From UBA668 sp039796575 (GTDB lineage: Bacteria > Actinomycetota > Acidimicrobiia > Acidimicrobiales > Ilumatobacteraceae), in contig JBDKJP010000016.1 of NCBI GenBank assembly GCA_039796575.1, positions 1-64,000 of the forward strand: DNA of 64,000 bases, read 5' to 3'. A program made the position numbers and the translations under genes. Positions 51,508 through 60,925 of this stretch are shown here, in pieces (position 1 is the first letter of the stretch; the number at the start of each line of letters is the position of its first letter). Below the pieces are notes generated by a model. The model did no database searches. It was given only the letters and a program-made list of their open reading frames with translations, and was not told the DNA's origin.

Positions 51508-54500
51508 ATGCTGGCAGATGCCATGGAACATTCCGGTCTGCCCATCGACGCGCACCGCGACGACCTGATGGCCGCGATCCGCGACCACCAGGTCGTGGTC
51601 GTCGCGGGCGAGACCGGCTCCGGCAAGAGCACGCAGCTCCCCCAGATCTGCCTCGCCATGGGACGCGGCGACGGCGCGCTCATCGGCCACACCCAGCCGC
51701 GGCGCGTCGCGGCGCGCACCATCGCCGAACGCATCGCGCACGAGCTGGGCACCGAGCTCGGCACCACGGTCGGTTACACCGTGCGGTTCACCGACCGGGT
51801 CGGCGACCAGACACGGGTGAAGGTGATGACCGACGGCATCCTGCTGGCCGAGATCCAGCGCGACCGTCTGCTGCGTCGTTACGACACCCTCATCATCGAC
51901 GAGGCCCACGAGCGCAGCCTCAACATCGACTTCCTGCTCGGCTACCTGCGCCAGTTGCTCCCCCAGCGGCCCGACCTGAAGCTCATCGTCACCAGCGCCA
52001 CCATCGACACACAACGCTTCAGCGAGCACTTCACCATCGACGGCCGGCCCGCGCCCATCATCGAGGTCAGCGGCCGCACCTACCCGGTCGAGGTGCGCTA
52101 CCGCCCGTACGGCGCACGCGAGGACGACCCCGACGACGACCGCGACCAGGTGCAGGCGGTGCTCGACGCGATCGACGAGCTCGGCCACGAGGGTGACGGC
52201 GACGTGCTGGTGTTCCTGAGCGGCGAACGAGAGATCCACGACATCGCCGACGCGTTGCGCCGCCAGACCCAGCAGCGCAACGACCGGCTCGAGGTGCTGC
52301 CGCTGTACGCACGGCTCTCCGCCGTCGAGCAGCACCGCATCTTCCAACCGCACCGCGCTCGCCGGGTGGTGCTGTCCACCAACGTCGCTGAGACCTCGCT
52401 CACCGTGCCGGGCGTGCGCTACGTGGTCGACGCCGGCACGGCGCGCATCAGCCGCTACAGCCATCGCCTGAAGGTGCAGCGGCTCCCCATCGAGCCGGTG
52501 TCGCAGGCGTCGGCCAACCAGCGCGCCGGCCGCTGCGGCCGTGTGGCGCCCGGCATCTGCATCCGCCTCTACGAGCTCGACGACTTCGAGTCGCGCGACG
52601 AGTTCACCGAGCCCGAGATCCTGCGCACCAACCTCGCCTCGGTCATCCTGCAGATGACCGCGCTGGGCCTCGGCGACGTCGACGCGTTCCCGTTCCTCGA
52701 CCCTCCCGACCCGCGTGCGGTGCGCGACGGCTACGCGCTGCTCGAGGAGCTCGGTGCCATCACCGGTCAGCGGCTCACCCGGCTCGGTCACCGCCTGGCC
52801 CGGTTGCCGCTCGACCCGCGGCTCGGTCGGATGGTGCTGGAGGCCGAGCGGCACGGCTGTGTGCGCGAGGTGCTCGTCATCGCCGCCGCGCTCAGCATCC
52901 AGGACCCGCGCGAGCGCCCCGCGGAGAAGCGCGGCGAGGCCGACGAACTGCACGCCCGGTTCCGTGTGCCCGGCAGCGACTTCCTCACCCTGGTGAAGCT
53001 GTGGGACCACCTGCGAGAACAGCAGCAGCAGTTGGGCAGCAGCCAGTTCCGCAAGCTGTGCCGCACCGAGTACCTCAACTACCTCCGGGTGCGCGAGTGG
53101 CAGGACCTGTTCAGCCAGCTGCGCCAGGTGGCCGGTCAGCTCGGCATCCGCCAGGGCACCGAGCAGGGCCACCCCGACCGGGTGCACCAGGCGTTGCTGG
53201 CGGGGTTGCTCAGCCATCTCGGCATGCGCGACGACACGGGCGGCACCCCGGCCCGCGGCCCTCGCGAGTACCGCGGCGCGCACGGGTCGCGGTTCGCCAT
53301 CGGCCGCGAGTCGGCGGTGGCGAAGGCGTCGCCGAAGTGGGTCGTGGCCGCCGAACTGGTCGAGACGAACCGCCTGTGGGGCCACGTCGTGGCCGACGTG
53401 AAGCCCGAGTGGGCCGAGCGCCTGGGTGGGCACCTGGTGAAGCGTTCGTACGGCGAGCCGTACTGGGACCAGCGGCGCGGTGGCGGCGTGTGCCGCGAGC
53501 TCGTCACGCTGTACGGGCTCCCCATCGTGAACCGCACCATCGGCTACGACCGCGTCGACGTCGCCGCGGCGCGGGAGATGTTCATCCGCCATGCCCTGGT
53601 GGAGGGCGACTGGACCACGCATCACACGTTCTGGGAGAAGAACCAGTCGTTCCTCCGCGACCTCGCCGGGATGAGCGAACGAGTGCGGCGCATCGACCTC
53701 GTCGACCACGACGCGGTGTTCGCGTTCTACGACCAGCGCGTCGGCGCCGACGTCGTGACGACACGCCACTTCGACCGGTGGTGGAAGGAGGCGCGTGCCA
53801 CCGACGGCGGGCTGCTGACGATGCGGATGGAGCACTTCGTGCCCGGCAACGGGCTGCTCGGCGTCGACGACTACCCCGGCACGTGGCAGCAGGACGACCT
53901 CACGCTCGCGCTCACCTATCGCTTCGACCCGGGTGCGCCCGACGACGGCGTCACCGTGCACGTGCCGCTCGCCGCGCTCAACCAGGTGGCTCCCGACGGG
54001 TTCGACTGGCAGGTGCCGGGCTTCCGCGACGACCTCGTCGACGCGCTGCTGCGTTCGCTGCCGAAGGAGCACCGCCGCGAGCTGGTGCCGATGGGCGAGG
54101 TGGTGGCCAAGGTGTGCGCCGCGCTCGACGTGAGCGAGGAGCCGCTCACCCACGCACTCGCACGCACGCTGCACGACGTGACCGGCGTGTCGGTCCCGCC
54201 CGGCGCGTTCGGCACGAGCCGCGTGCCGGCGCACCTGCGCGTGACGTTCGCGGTCGACGACGAGCAGGGTGAGACGATCGCCTCCGGCAAGGACATCGAT
54301 CTGCTGCGCGCGCAGCTCGCCACCCGGGTGCGCGCCGCCATCGCGCGCAGCGCCCCCATCGAGGAACGCAAGGGCATCACCGCATGGGACTTCGGCGACC
54401 TGCCCGAGTCGGTGGAGAGCTCGCGGGCGGGCGTCACCGTGCTCGGCTTCCCGGCGTTGCTCGACGACGACGACAGCGTCAGCATCCGCGTGCTCACCAG

Positions 54501-55227
54501 CCCCGACCTCCAGGCCAAGGTGATGCGTGCCGGCGTGCGCCGCCTGCTGCTGCTCACCGTCCCGGTCGGCAAGCGCGCCGTGGAACGCGACCTCACCAAC
54601 CACGGCAAGCTCGCCGTCGCCAAGGCCGGCCTGATGTCGTTGGAGGCACTGGAGGCCGACTGCCTGGTGGCCGCCGCCGATCGTGTGCTCGCCGACCACG
54701 GCGGGCACACGTTCACCGAGGCCGGGTTCGCGGTGCTGGTGGCGGCCGCCCGCGACGAGATGCCCGATCACGCCGCCCGTCTGCTGAAGGTGGCCACCGA
54801 CATCCTGGCCGCCGCCGGCGCGGTGCAGGCCCGTCTCGACCAGCTCGTCGCACCGGCCGTCGCGGCGTCGGCCGACGACGCCGCGGCGCAACTCGCCCGG
54901 CTGGTGCGCCCCGGGTTCGTGGCGTCGACCGGGCCGGTACGCCTGCCAGATGTGCTGCGATACGTGAAGGCCATCGAGCTGCGCCTCACCAAGCTGCCCG
55001 AGGCGCCGCACAAGGACCAGGCGAACCTGCGCGAGGTGGTGGCCCTCGAGCGTCGCTACACCGACCTGCTGCGCCGCACCCCGCGGGGCGCGGTCACGAC
55101 CGACATGGTCGACGTCGGGTGGATGCTCGAGGAGCTGCGGGTGAGCGTGTTCGCCCAGTCGCTGGGCGCGGCGAGAGGCACCAGTCCCACTCGCATCGTC
55201 AAGGCCCTGCAAACCCTCGGGGGATGA
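51508..55227 (+). CDS. hrpA: DEAH-box ATP-dependent RNA helicase HrpA
   Basis: The 1,239-residue helicase has Walker A GETGSGKST (34-42), the DEAH box (131-134), SATIDTQRFSEHF and the ASANQRAGRCGRVAPG motif VI. HA2 and OB-fold regions follow, and a long DUF3418 C-terminus (about 700-1239) marks bacterial HrpA, which acts on mRNA and stalled ribosomes. Length fits the family (about 1,300). The ATG at 51508 lacks a ribosome site; another ATG lies at 51523. The 3' end overlaps the convergent membrane-protein gene by 29 bases. Confidence 0.92.
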   Translation: MLADAMEHSGLPIDAHRDDLMAAIRDHQVVVVAGETGSGKSTQLPQICLAMGRGDGALIGHTQPRRVAARTIAERIAHELGTELGTTVGYTVRFTDRVGDQTRVKVMTDGILLAEIQRDRLLRRYDTLIIDEAHERSLNIDFLLGYLRQLLPQRPDLKLIVTSATIDTQRFSEHFTIDGRPAPIIEVSGRTYPVEVRYRPYGAREDDPDDDRDQVQAVLDAIDELGHEGDGDVLVFLSGEREIHDIADALRRQTQQRNDRLEVLPLYARLSAVEQHRIFQPHRARRVVLSTNVAETSLTVPGVRYVVDAGTARISRYSHRLKVQRLPIEPVSQASANQRAGRCGRVAPGICIRLYELDDFESRDEFTEPEILRTNLASVILQMTALGLGDVDAFPFLDPPDPRAVRDGYALLEELGAITGQRLTRLGHRLARLPLDPRLGRMVLEAERHGCVREVLVIAAALSIQDPRERPAEKRGEADELHARFRVPGSDFLTLVKLWDHLREQQQQLGSSQFRKLCRTEYLNYLRVREWQDLFSQLRQVAGQLGIRQGTEQGHPDRVHQALLAGLLSHLGMRDDTGGTPARGPREYRGAHGSRFAIGRESAVAKASPKWVVAAELVETNRLWGHVVADVKPEWAERLGGHLVKRSYGEPYWDQRRGGGVCRELVTLYGLPIVNRTIGYDRVDVAAAREMFIRHALVEGDWTTHHTFWEKNQSFLRDLAGMSERVRRIDLVDHDAVFAFYDQRVGADVVTTRHFDRWWKEARATDGGLLTMRMEHFVPGNGLLGVDDYPGTWQQDDLTLALTYRFDPGAPDDGVTVHVPLAALNQVAPDGFDWQVPGFRDDLVDALLRSLPKEHRRELVPMGEVVAKVCAALDVSEEPLTHALARTLHDVTGVSVPPGAFGTSRVPAHLRVTFAVDDEQGETIASGKDIDLLRAQLATRVRAAIARSAPIEERKGITAWDFGDLPESVESSRAGVTVLGFPALLDDDDSVSIRVLTSPDLQAKVMRAGVRRLLLLTVPVGKRAVERDLTNHGKLAVAKAGLMSLEALEADCLVAAADRVLADHGGHTFTEAGFAVLVAAARDEMPDHAARLLKVATDILAAAGAVQARLDQLVAPAVAASADDAAAQLARLVRPGFVASTGPVRLPDVLRYVKAIELRLTKLPEAPHKDQANLREVVALERRYTDLLRRTPRGAVTTDMVDVGWMLEELRVSVFAQSLGAARGTSPTRIVKALQTLGG

Positions 55228-56599
55228 CCTCGACCTCGATGTCGCCCGGCGCGTCCACCCGGAACACGCCCATCAGGGTCGTGTCGTCCAGGTAGGCGGG
55301 CCGGAGCTCCAGCCGCACGTCGGCGTTGCGCCCCCACGACACCCTGACGGCGTCACCACCGGTCGGCTCGAGGCGCACGAACACGAACGTGTGGCCGTCG
55401 ATCACGAAGCGGTCGACCGTCAGCCCGCTCGGGTCGAGCGGCGAGGCCGGCCGCGACACCACCGACGACCGATCACCGGGCTCGCTGAACCACCACAGCA
55501 GCAGCTCCTGATCACCGCGTTGCGCACGCTGCGCGCCGGCGATCCAGCCCTCGCCCGGCGGCTCGGCCATCACGCTCGCCTCGCCGAGGCGGTAGTCGGG
55601 CAGCAACCCGCGCAACAGGGTCTGCCACTCGTCGCTCGTGGCCTGTCGCACCCGGTCGGCCGACGAGACCAACGTCGACGGGTCGATGGGGGCGGTGAGC
55701 GACAGCAGGTGACCGCCGTCCTCCCACAGCACCACGCCCTCCCGCGACCGCTCCAGCCGTCCCACCACCCGGCCGCCGACCGTCGACGGCAGGCTGTCGG
55801 CCAGGAACGGCAGCAGCCGCGCCGCGTCGTCGACGGCGCCCTCGGCCACCCGCAACGTGTACTCCACCCCGGCCTCGTCGAGGTAGTGCAACTCGGTGGT
55901 CACGTCGCCGTACAGGCCCGTGTCGAGCGACTCGTCCGCCGCCACCGGCCGCAGGTCGAGCGACCCGAACTGCGTCCGCAGCAGATCGATCTCGTACCGC
56001 TCGGCCAACGTCACCACCTGCACGTCCTGCGCCACCGTGGCCGCCTCGTCGAGGTCGAGCCCGCGCATCGTGACGATGGCGTGCCAGCCGTCGTTCAGCT
56101 CGCGCTCGGCCACCACCACGTCGGGGTCGGCGCGCGACGCCATGAGGGTCACGTCGCCCACCACGTGCACGACGGCGTCGGTGGCCACGAACGGCGGCGC
56201 CACGCCGCGCACCGCTTCCACCTGCACCTGGCGACCGCCGGGGCGTGCCTTGTCGGCCCACATCCGGAAAGCACGCTGCTGCACGGGTGACGACACGATG
56301 TCGGCGGAGTAGGCGGTGAGCGTCGGGTCGTCGAGCAGGTACCGCCCGGCGGCCAGCACCACCGGTGGCTCCGGCGGCTCCGGATCGTCGCCGAGGGCCG
56401 ACGCGACGAACCACGCGACGGCGAGCACCGCTGCGGTGCCGAACAGCCACGGCCATGCCCCACGCCGCTGCGGCGTCGTGGGCGGCCGGCGCGGTGGCTC
56501 CGGCACGGTGCCGATGGGCGCGTCCGACCACAGCAGCGACGGATCATCGGGGTCGAGCACCTCGATGATGGTCACGTCGGGCGCGTAGCGGCGGGCCAT
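55199..56599 (-). CDS. hypothetical membrane protein with large extracellular domain
   Basis: The 466-residue protein has an N-terminal cytosolic region rich in Pro and Arg (EPPRRPPTTPQRRG), one membrane helix near residues 50-69 (WLFGTAAVLAVAWFVASAL) and about 390 residues outside the cell. No known domain is recognised; the outer part alternates acidic beta-like segments. Its last 29 bases overlap the hrpA 3' end. Convergent overlaps of this size mean the two mRNAs can pair, which may affect expression. It is divergent from the intradiol-dioxygenase-like gene, 87 bp apart. Confidence 0.65.
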   Translation of the reverse strand: MARRYAPDVTIIEVLDPDDPSLLWSDAPIGTVPEPPRRPPTTPQRRGAWPWLFGTAAVLAVAWFVASALGDDPEPPEPPVVLAAGRYLLDDPTLTAYSADIVSSPVQQRAFRMWADKARPGGRQVQVEAVRGVAPPFVATDAVVHVVGDVTLMASRADPDVVVAERELNDGWHAIVTMRGLDLDEAATVAQDVQVVTLAERYEIDLLRTQFGSLDLRPVAADESLDTGLYGDVTTELHYLDEAGVEYTLRVAEGAVDDAARLLPFLADSLPSTVGGRVVGRLERSREGVVLWEDGGHLLSLTAPIDPSTLVSSADRVRQATSDEWQTLLRGLLPDYRLGEASVMAEPPGEGWIAGAQRAQRGDQELLLWWFSEPGDRSSVVSRPASPLDPSGLTVDRFVIDGHTFVFVRLEPTGGDAVRVSWGRNADVRLELRPAYLDDTTLMGVFRVDAPGDIEVEVIPRGFAGP

Positions 56600-56686
56600 C
56601 GACCCGATTGTGGCACCGTTCGATCCACACGCGTTTCGCGGCGGGCCCTCACCTCGTTCCAACCTTCGTGATGAAGACTGCGCTGC

Positions 56687-57511
56687 ATGATCCCCGATGA
56701 CATCATCCCCCGACGCCGCGCCATCACCCTCCTCGCCGGAGCTGCCGGCGTCACGGTGCTCGCGGCGTGCGCGAAGGACGCCACCACGTCCGGCTCCAGC
56801 GTCGCCTCGACCGCCGGCACCGACACCACGGCCGCCGGCGTCGACACCACGGCGGCCGGCACCGACACGACCGGCGTCAGCGCCACCACGTGCACGACGC
56901 CGATCCCCGAGGAGACCGCCGGCCCCTACCCGGGCGACGGTTCCAACGGCCCCGACGTGCTCAGCGACCCGTCGGTCGTGCGCGACGACCTGACCACCAG
57001 CTTCGGCGACTACAGCGGCACCGCCGCCGGCGTGCCGATCACGCTCCACCTCACCGTGCTCGACAGCAGCCGCGGGTGCGCCGCCCTCACCGGCGGGGCC
57101 ATCTACCTGTGGCACGCCGACAAGGACGGCCACTACTCGATGTACACCGCACCCGAGGCGAACTACCTCCGCGGCGTCGGCGAGCTCGACGACACCGGCA
57201 CCGTGACGTTCCAGTCGATCTTCCCCGGCTGCTACGACGGCCGCTGGCCGCACATGCACTTCGAGGTGTACCCCAGCCTCGACGACGCGCTGTCTGCGTC
57301 GAACCGCATCGTGACCTCGCAGCTCGCCCTCCCGAAGGACCAGTGCGAAGTGGCGTACGCCACGGCCGGCTACGAGACCAGCGTCACCAACCTCGGTCGC
57401 ACGTCGCTCGAGAGCGACATGGTGTTCAGCGACGGTGTCGACCAGCAGCTCGCCACCGTCACGGGCGACGCCACGAGCGGCTTCACCGTCGCGCTGACGA
57501 TGACGGTGTGA
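56687..57511 (+). CDS. secreted intradiol-dioxygenase-like lipoprotein
   Basis: This 274-residue exported protein has an RRR motif at 9-11 and a hydrophobic stretch ending at Cys28, so it may be a Tat-type lipoprotein, followed by repeated DTTAAG linkers. The intradiol ring-cleavage domain keeps all four non-haem Fe(III) ligands: Tyr150 (DGHYSMY), Tyr183 (GCYDGRW), His189 and His191 (PHMHF). Such enzymes split catechols between the hydroxyls; extracellular members are reported from lignin degraders and some actinobacteria. The substrate and location (outer face) are inferred. The ATG at 56687 is at the expected signal-peptide start. Confidence 0.82.
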   Translation: MIPDDIIPRRRAITLLAGAAGVTVLAACAKDATTSGSSVASTAGTDTTAAGVDTTAAGTDTTGVSATTCTTPIPEETAGPYPGDGSNGPDVLSDPSVVRDDLTTSFGDYSGTAAGVPITLHLTVLDSSRGCAALTGGAIYLWHADKDGHYSMYTAPEANYLRGVGELDDTGTVTFQSIFPGCYDGRWPHMHFEVYPSLDDALSASNRIVTSQLALPKDQCEVAYATAGYETSVTNLGRTSLESDMVFSDGVDQQLATVTGDATSGFTVALTMTV

Positions 57512-57529
57512 GTCGGCTCAGCGGTCCGC

Positions 57530-58405
57530 TCAACCGCGCAGCCAGGCCAACGGTGGCCGCTCGCTGAGGTTGAGCGGCACCGTCGAGCCGTCGGCGCGAC
57601 GCAGCAGCGGCTCGTCGTCGCCGAGCAGGCTGCCGGCCGGCACCCGACCGAGCATCGTGGCCATCACCTCCGCCGCCTGCACCGACAGTGCGTGCAGCGA
57701 ACGATGGCGGTGCTCGCGGGTGCCGAGGTCGATCTGGGCGATGGCCTCGGGCCCGTGGATGCGCGCGATGTCGATGAGCATCGCGATCTCCACGCCCCAC
57801 CCCTGCACGAACGGCAGCTGCTCGAGCACCGTGCGGCGGCCTGCGTACTCACCCGACAGCGGCTGGTGCAGCCCGGCGAGCTCGGGGTAGTACAGCGACA
57901 TCAACGGGCGCGCCACCAACTCGGTGGTGCGACCGCCCCCGCCGAGCCGTGTGGGCCGGTGTGAGAGCGCCTTCACCAACGCCACGGTGTCGTCGTCGAG
58001 CATCGGCGCCACCAGGCGCACGATCCAGTCGGGCGTGAAGCTGGTGATGTCGCCGTCGACCCAGACCACGAAGTCGCCCTCGCTGGCCACCAGGCTGGCC
58101 CACAGCGCATTGCCCTTGCCGTGGCCCTCGCCGTGCTGGGCGTGCACCTCACGGATGTCCACGACCCGCGCACCGGCACTGGCGGCGACCGCGGCCGTGT
58201 CGTCGGTGCTGCGGTCGTCGAGCACGATGAGCTCGTCGACCAGCGCACGCTTGTGCACGAGCTCGGCACGGATGCTGCTGACCAGCGGGCCCACCGTGGC
58301 GGCCTCGTCGCGGCACGGGATGCACACCGACACGGTGCGGCCCGCCTTCGCCTCGACCACTGCCTCGGTGGCGCAGTCGTCGATCTCGAACAGACGCACG
58401 CCCAT
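57530..58405 (-). CDS. gpgS: glucosyl-3-phosphoglycerate synthase
   Basis: This 291-residue GT81/GT2-like transferase makes glucosyl-3-phosphoglycerate, precursor of methylglucose lipopolysaccharide or glucosylglycerate. It has the N-terminal VCIPCRDEAATVG, DDRSTDDT, the metal-binding DGD (WVDGDIT), GLHQPLSGEYAGRR and GWGVEIAMLID. A REHRHRS segment supplies the His ligand. An AAGGAGGT site is six bases before the ATG at 58405; a GTG one codon earlier is too close. It is divergent from a FolP2-like gene by 41 bp. In M. tuberculosis gpgS (Rv1208) also adjoins folP2 (Rv1207), a conserved pairing. Confidence 0.88.
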   Translation of the reverse strand: MGVRLFEIDDCATEAVVEAKAGRTVSVCIPCRDEAATVGPLVSSIRAELVHKRALVDELIVLDDRSTDDTAAVAASAGARVVDIREVHAQHGEGHGKGNALWASLVASEGDFVVWVDGDITSFTPDWIVRLVAPMLDDDTVALVKALSHRPTRLGGGGRTTELVARPLMSLYYPELAGLHQPLSGEYAGRRTVLEQLPFVQGWGVEIAMLIDIARIHGPEAIAQIDLGTREHRHRSLHALSVQAAEVMATMLGRVPAGSLLGDDEPLLRRADGSTVPLNLSERPPLAWLRG

Positions 58406-58446
58406 CACCGGACCTCCTTCGGGCGACGCCAGTAGGCTCGCCCACC

Positions 58447-59196
58447 ATGTTCCTGTACGGCGTCATCAACGCCAGCCCCGACTCGCTGAACACCGATTCC
58501 ATCGCCACCACTGCCGACGCGGCAGTGGCACGGGCGCAGCAACTGCTGGCCGACGGCGCCGACGGCTTCGACCTCGGTGGCCAGGGCAGCACCGACATCG
58601 CCGACGTGGTGCCGTGGCAGACCGAATGGGAACGCCTGGCCGACATCGTGCCGGCACTGGCGGCGCTCGGCCGCCCGTTGAGCGTCGACACGTGGCGACC
58701 CGAGGTGCTGCGCCGTGCGCTGCAGGCAGGCGCGAACGTGATCAACGCGGCCGACGGCATGCAGAGCGACGCGATGTGGCAGGTGGCCACCGAGTTCGAC
58801 GTGCCCGTCGTGGTGCCGTTCCTCAGTGGCCCGAACCCACGGGCGATGGAGATGGTGGACCGCGATCCCGTCGACGCGATCGTCGAGTTCTTCGACGCCC
58901 GCCTGCGCGACGCCGACCGCTACGGCCTGCGCCACCGCTGCGTGCTCGACCCCGGCACCGGCTTCGCCCCGCCGAACTGGCCGTGGGACGAGCGCTACCT
59001 GTACCAGAAGCGGGTGTACAGCAACCTCGACGCGATGCGCGTGTTCGGGCTGCCGCTGTACATCGCGCTGCCCTGGAAGGAGACCGTGCAGCACGACGAA
59101 CTGCTCGAGATCGTGGTGCGCGGACGCCCCGAGTTCGGCCGGGTGCACTACCCGGCGAAGGTGCGCTCGTTCGAGCGTCGCCTCCTGGGCGACTGA
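58447..59196 (+). CDS. dihydropteroate-synthase-like protein, FolP2 type, degenerate
   Basis: The 249-residue TIM-barrel protein is related to dihydropteroate synthase but has altered active-site motifs. N-terminal GVINASPDSLN replaces GVVNVTPDSF, LGGQGSTD replaces GGESTRPG, and SVDTWRPEVL and LDPGTGFAPP are recognisable. The Arg of the STRPG loop is missing, and the usual Lys-containing SRK loop reads ALPWKE. Mycobacterial FolP2 is a known DHPS homologue without DHPS activity, and its gene adjoins gpgS as here. The catalytic role is therefore doubtful, and a role with GpgS is a fair guess. The convergent folB-folK gene begins 15 bases after its stop. Confidence 0.72.
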   Translation: MFLYGVINASPDSLNTDSIATTADAAVARAQQLLADGADGFDLGGQGSTDIADVVPWQTEWERLADIVPALAALGRPLSVDTWRPEVLRRALQAGANVINAADGMQSDAMWQVATEFDVPVVVPFLSGPNPRAMEMVDRDPVDAIVEFFDARLRDADRYGLRHRCVLDPGTGFAPPNWPWDERYLYQKRVYSNLDAMRVFGLPLYIALPWKETVQHDELLEIVVRGRPEFGRVHYPAKVRSFERRLLGD

Positions 59197-59210
59197 GCTC
59201 GACCGCACGG

Positions 59211-60053
59211 TCACACCACCAGCGGGCCGCGGGCGTGGATCTCGCTCGGCGGCAGTGACTCCTGCCAGCCGGCCGGGCACCGCTCGGGTGCCACCTCGCT
59301 GAGCGGGGTGAGCACGAACCGGCGCTCGTTGATGCGCGGATGCGGCACGGTGAGCCGCTCGCTCGCGATGTGCACGTCGTCGTAGAACAGCATGTCGACA
59401 TCGAGCGTGCGCGGCCCCCAGTGCACCACTCGCTGGCGCAGTGCGTTGGCCTCGATGCGCTGGCAGCGCCGGATGAACGCGTACGGGTCGAGCGAGGTCT
59501 GCACCTTCACCACCATGTTGAGGTACGCGCCCTGGCCGTCGGGCCCGCCGACGGGCTCGGTCTCGAACACCTGGCTCATCGCGACGACGTTGCCCAGCTC
59601 CTGCACGGCGAAGCGCAGGTAGCCCTGCCGGTCGCCGAGGTTGGAGCCGAGCGCGACGATGACTTCGTGGTCCTCGAGCGGCGGGGCGGCGGCCTCGGCG
59701 CGGGTGCGGGTGATGGCCACCGACGTGCTCTCGACCGCTTCGGGCACGGGCGGGCGCAGCTTGGTGACGCGCACGTCGACGGTCTCGACGAGGTCGAACT
59801 CGAGCACCACGTCGGCCACCTTCGCGGCCAGTCGCTCGAGCAGGATGTCCTTCGAGTCGCGGGCCATCTCGACGATGCGTTCGCACACCAGGCCGTAGTG
59901 GACGGTGTCGTTCAGCTCGTCGCTGCGGCCCGCGTTGCGCAGGTCGAGCCCGATGGACAGGTCGATGCGCAGCGGCTGGGCGATCTCGCGCTCGTGGGGC
60001 AGTGCACCGATGATGGTGAGCACACGCAGATCGTCGATGAGGATGCGATCCAT
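59211..60053 (-). CDS. folBK: bifunctional dihydroneopterin aldolase / HPPK
   Basis: The 280-residue fusion makes two folate-pathway steps. The N-terminal FolB domain (1 to about 117) shows IIGALPHEREIAQPLRIDLS and the conserved DTVHYGLVCERI. The C-terminal FolK domain (about 120-280) has VALGSNLGDRQGYL, TEPVGGPDGQGAYLN and RTLDVDMLFYDD with HPRINERRFVLTPL. FolB opens dihydroneopterin and FolK adds pyrophosphate. I chose MDRILI at 60053 because AAAGGAGGT sits six bases ahead. The gene is convergent with the DHPS-like gene, so the folate pathway is not a simple operon here. Confidence 0.9.
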   Translation of the reverse strand: MDRILIDDLRVLTIIGALPHEREIAQPLRIDLSIGLDLRNAGRSDELNDTVHYGLVCERIVEMARDSKDILLERLAAKVADVVLEFDLVETVDVRVTKLRPPVPEAVESTSVAITRTRAEAAAPPLEDHEVIVALGSNLGDRQGYLRFAVQELGNVVAMSQVFETEPVGGPDGQGAYLNMVVKVQTSLDPYAFIRRCQRIEANALRQRVVHWGPRTLDVDMLFYDDVHIASERLTVPHPRINERRFVLTPLSEVAPERCPAGWQESLPPSEIHARGPLVV

Positions 60054-60103
60054 GGCGGACCTCCTTTGGGGGTCCATTCAACCTATCCCTCTACAGTCGC
60101 GCC

Positions 60104-60910
60104 ATGGCCAACTATGCCGAACAGTTTCCGACGCTCTCGTTCGACGTGCCCGAACCGGGCATCCTGCGCATCACGCTCGATGCACCGGGTCTGAACGCGG
60201 TGTCGCCCGATTGCCACGCGCACCTCGCCGACGTGTGGCTGGCCGTCGACCGCGACCCCGATGTGCGCGTCGCCGTCATCCAGGGTGCGGGCAAGGCGTT
60301 CAGTGCCGGCGGCAGCTTCGAACTGCTCGACGAGCTCACCACCGACTACGCGGCACGCACCCGCGCGCTGCGCGAGGCCCGCGACATCGTCAACAACGTC
60401 ATCAACTGCTCGAAGCCCATCGTGTCGGCCATCCACGGCCCGGCCGTCGGGGCAGGGCTGGTGTGCGCGCTGCTCGCCGACGTGTCGGTGGCGGGCCGCA
60501 CGGCACGCATCATCGACGGCCACACCAAGCTCGGCGTGGCGGCGGGCGACCACGCGGCCATCTGCTGGCCGCTGCTGTGCGGGATGGCGAAGAGCAAGTT
60601 CTACCTGCTGACCTGCGACACGCTCACGGGCGAAGAGGCCGAGCGGATCGGTCTCGTGTCACTGTGCGTCGACGACGCCGAGGTGCAGACTCGTGCGCTC
60701 GAGGTGGCGGTGCAGTTGGCCGGGATGTCGCAGTCGGCCATCCGCTGGACCAAGCACACCCTCAACCACTGGTACCGCCAGGCCGGTCCGATCTTCGACG
60801 CGAGCCTCGCCTACGAGTTCTACGGCTTCGGCGGCCCCGACGCCGCCGAGGGCCTGGCCGGCCATCGCGAGAAGCGTGCCCCGCACTTCACCGGCCCGAC
60901 CAGCGAGTGA
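60104..60910 (+). CDS. enoyl-CoA hydratase/isomerase family protein
   Basis: This 268-residue crotonase-superfamily protein shows FSAGGSFELLDELT (about 66-79) and HGPAVGAGLVCALLADVSVAG (about 110-130), which form the acyl-CoA site. The classical catalytic Glu is not at its usual place (TKLGVAAGDHAA), so a hydratase call is tentative. It stands alone between folB-folK, with a divergent start, and tRNA-Ala. A 12-bp stem hairpin follows 15 bases after its stop and may end its transcript. Confidence 0.82.
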   Translation: MANYAEQFPTLSFDVPEPGILRITLDAPGLNAVSPDCHAHLADVWLAVDRDPDVRVAVIQGAGKAFSAGGSFELLDELTTDYAARTRALREARDIVNNVINCSKPIVSAIHGPAVGAGLVCALLADVSVAGRTARIIDGHTKLGVAAGDHAAICWPLLCGMAKSKFYLLTCDTLTGEEAERIGLVSLCVDDAEVQTRALEVAVQLAGMSQSAIRWTKHTLNHWYRQAGPIFDASLAYEFYGFGGPDAAEGLAGHREKRAPHFTGPTSE

Positions 60911-60925
60911 CCCCGGGACAGTCGA

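Noticed and set aside
51106..55212. A 1,368-codon open frame antisense to the hrpA gene
   Set aside because: High GC creates long open antisense frames. Only its last 132 codons (cytochrome c) show protein-like motifs; the rest mirrors HrpA codons.
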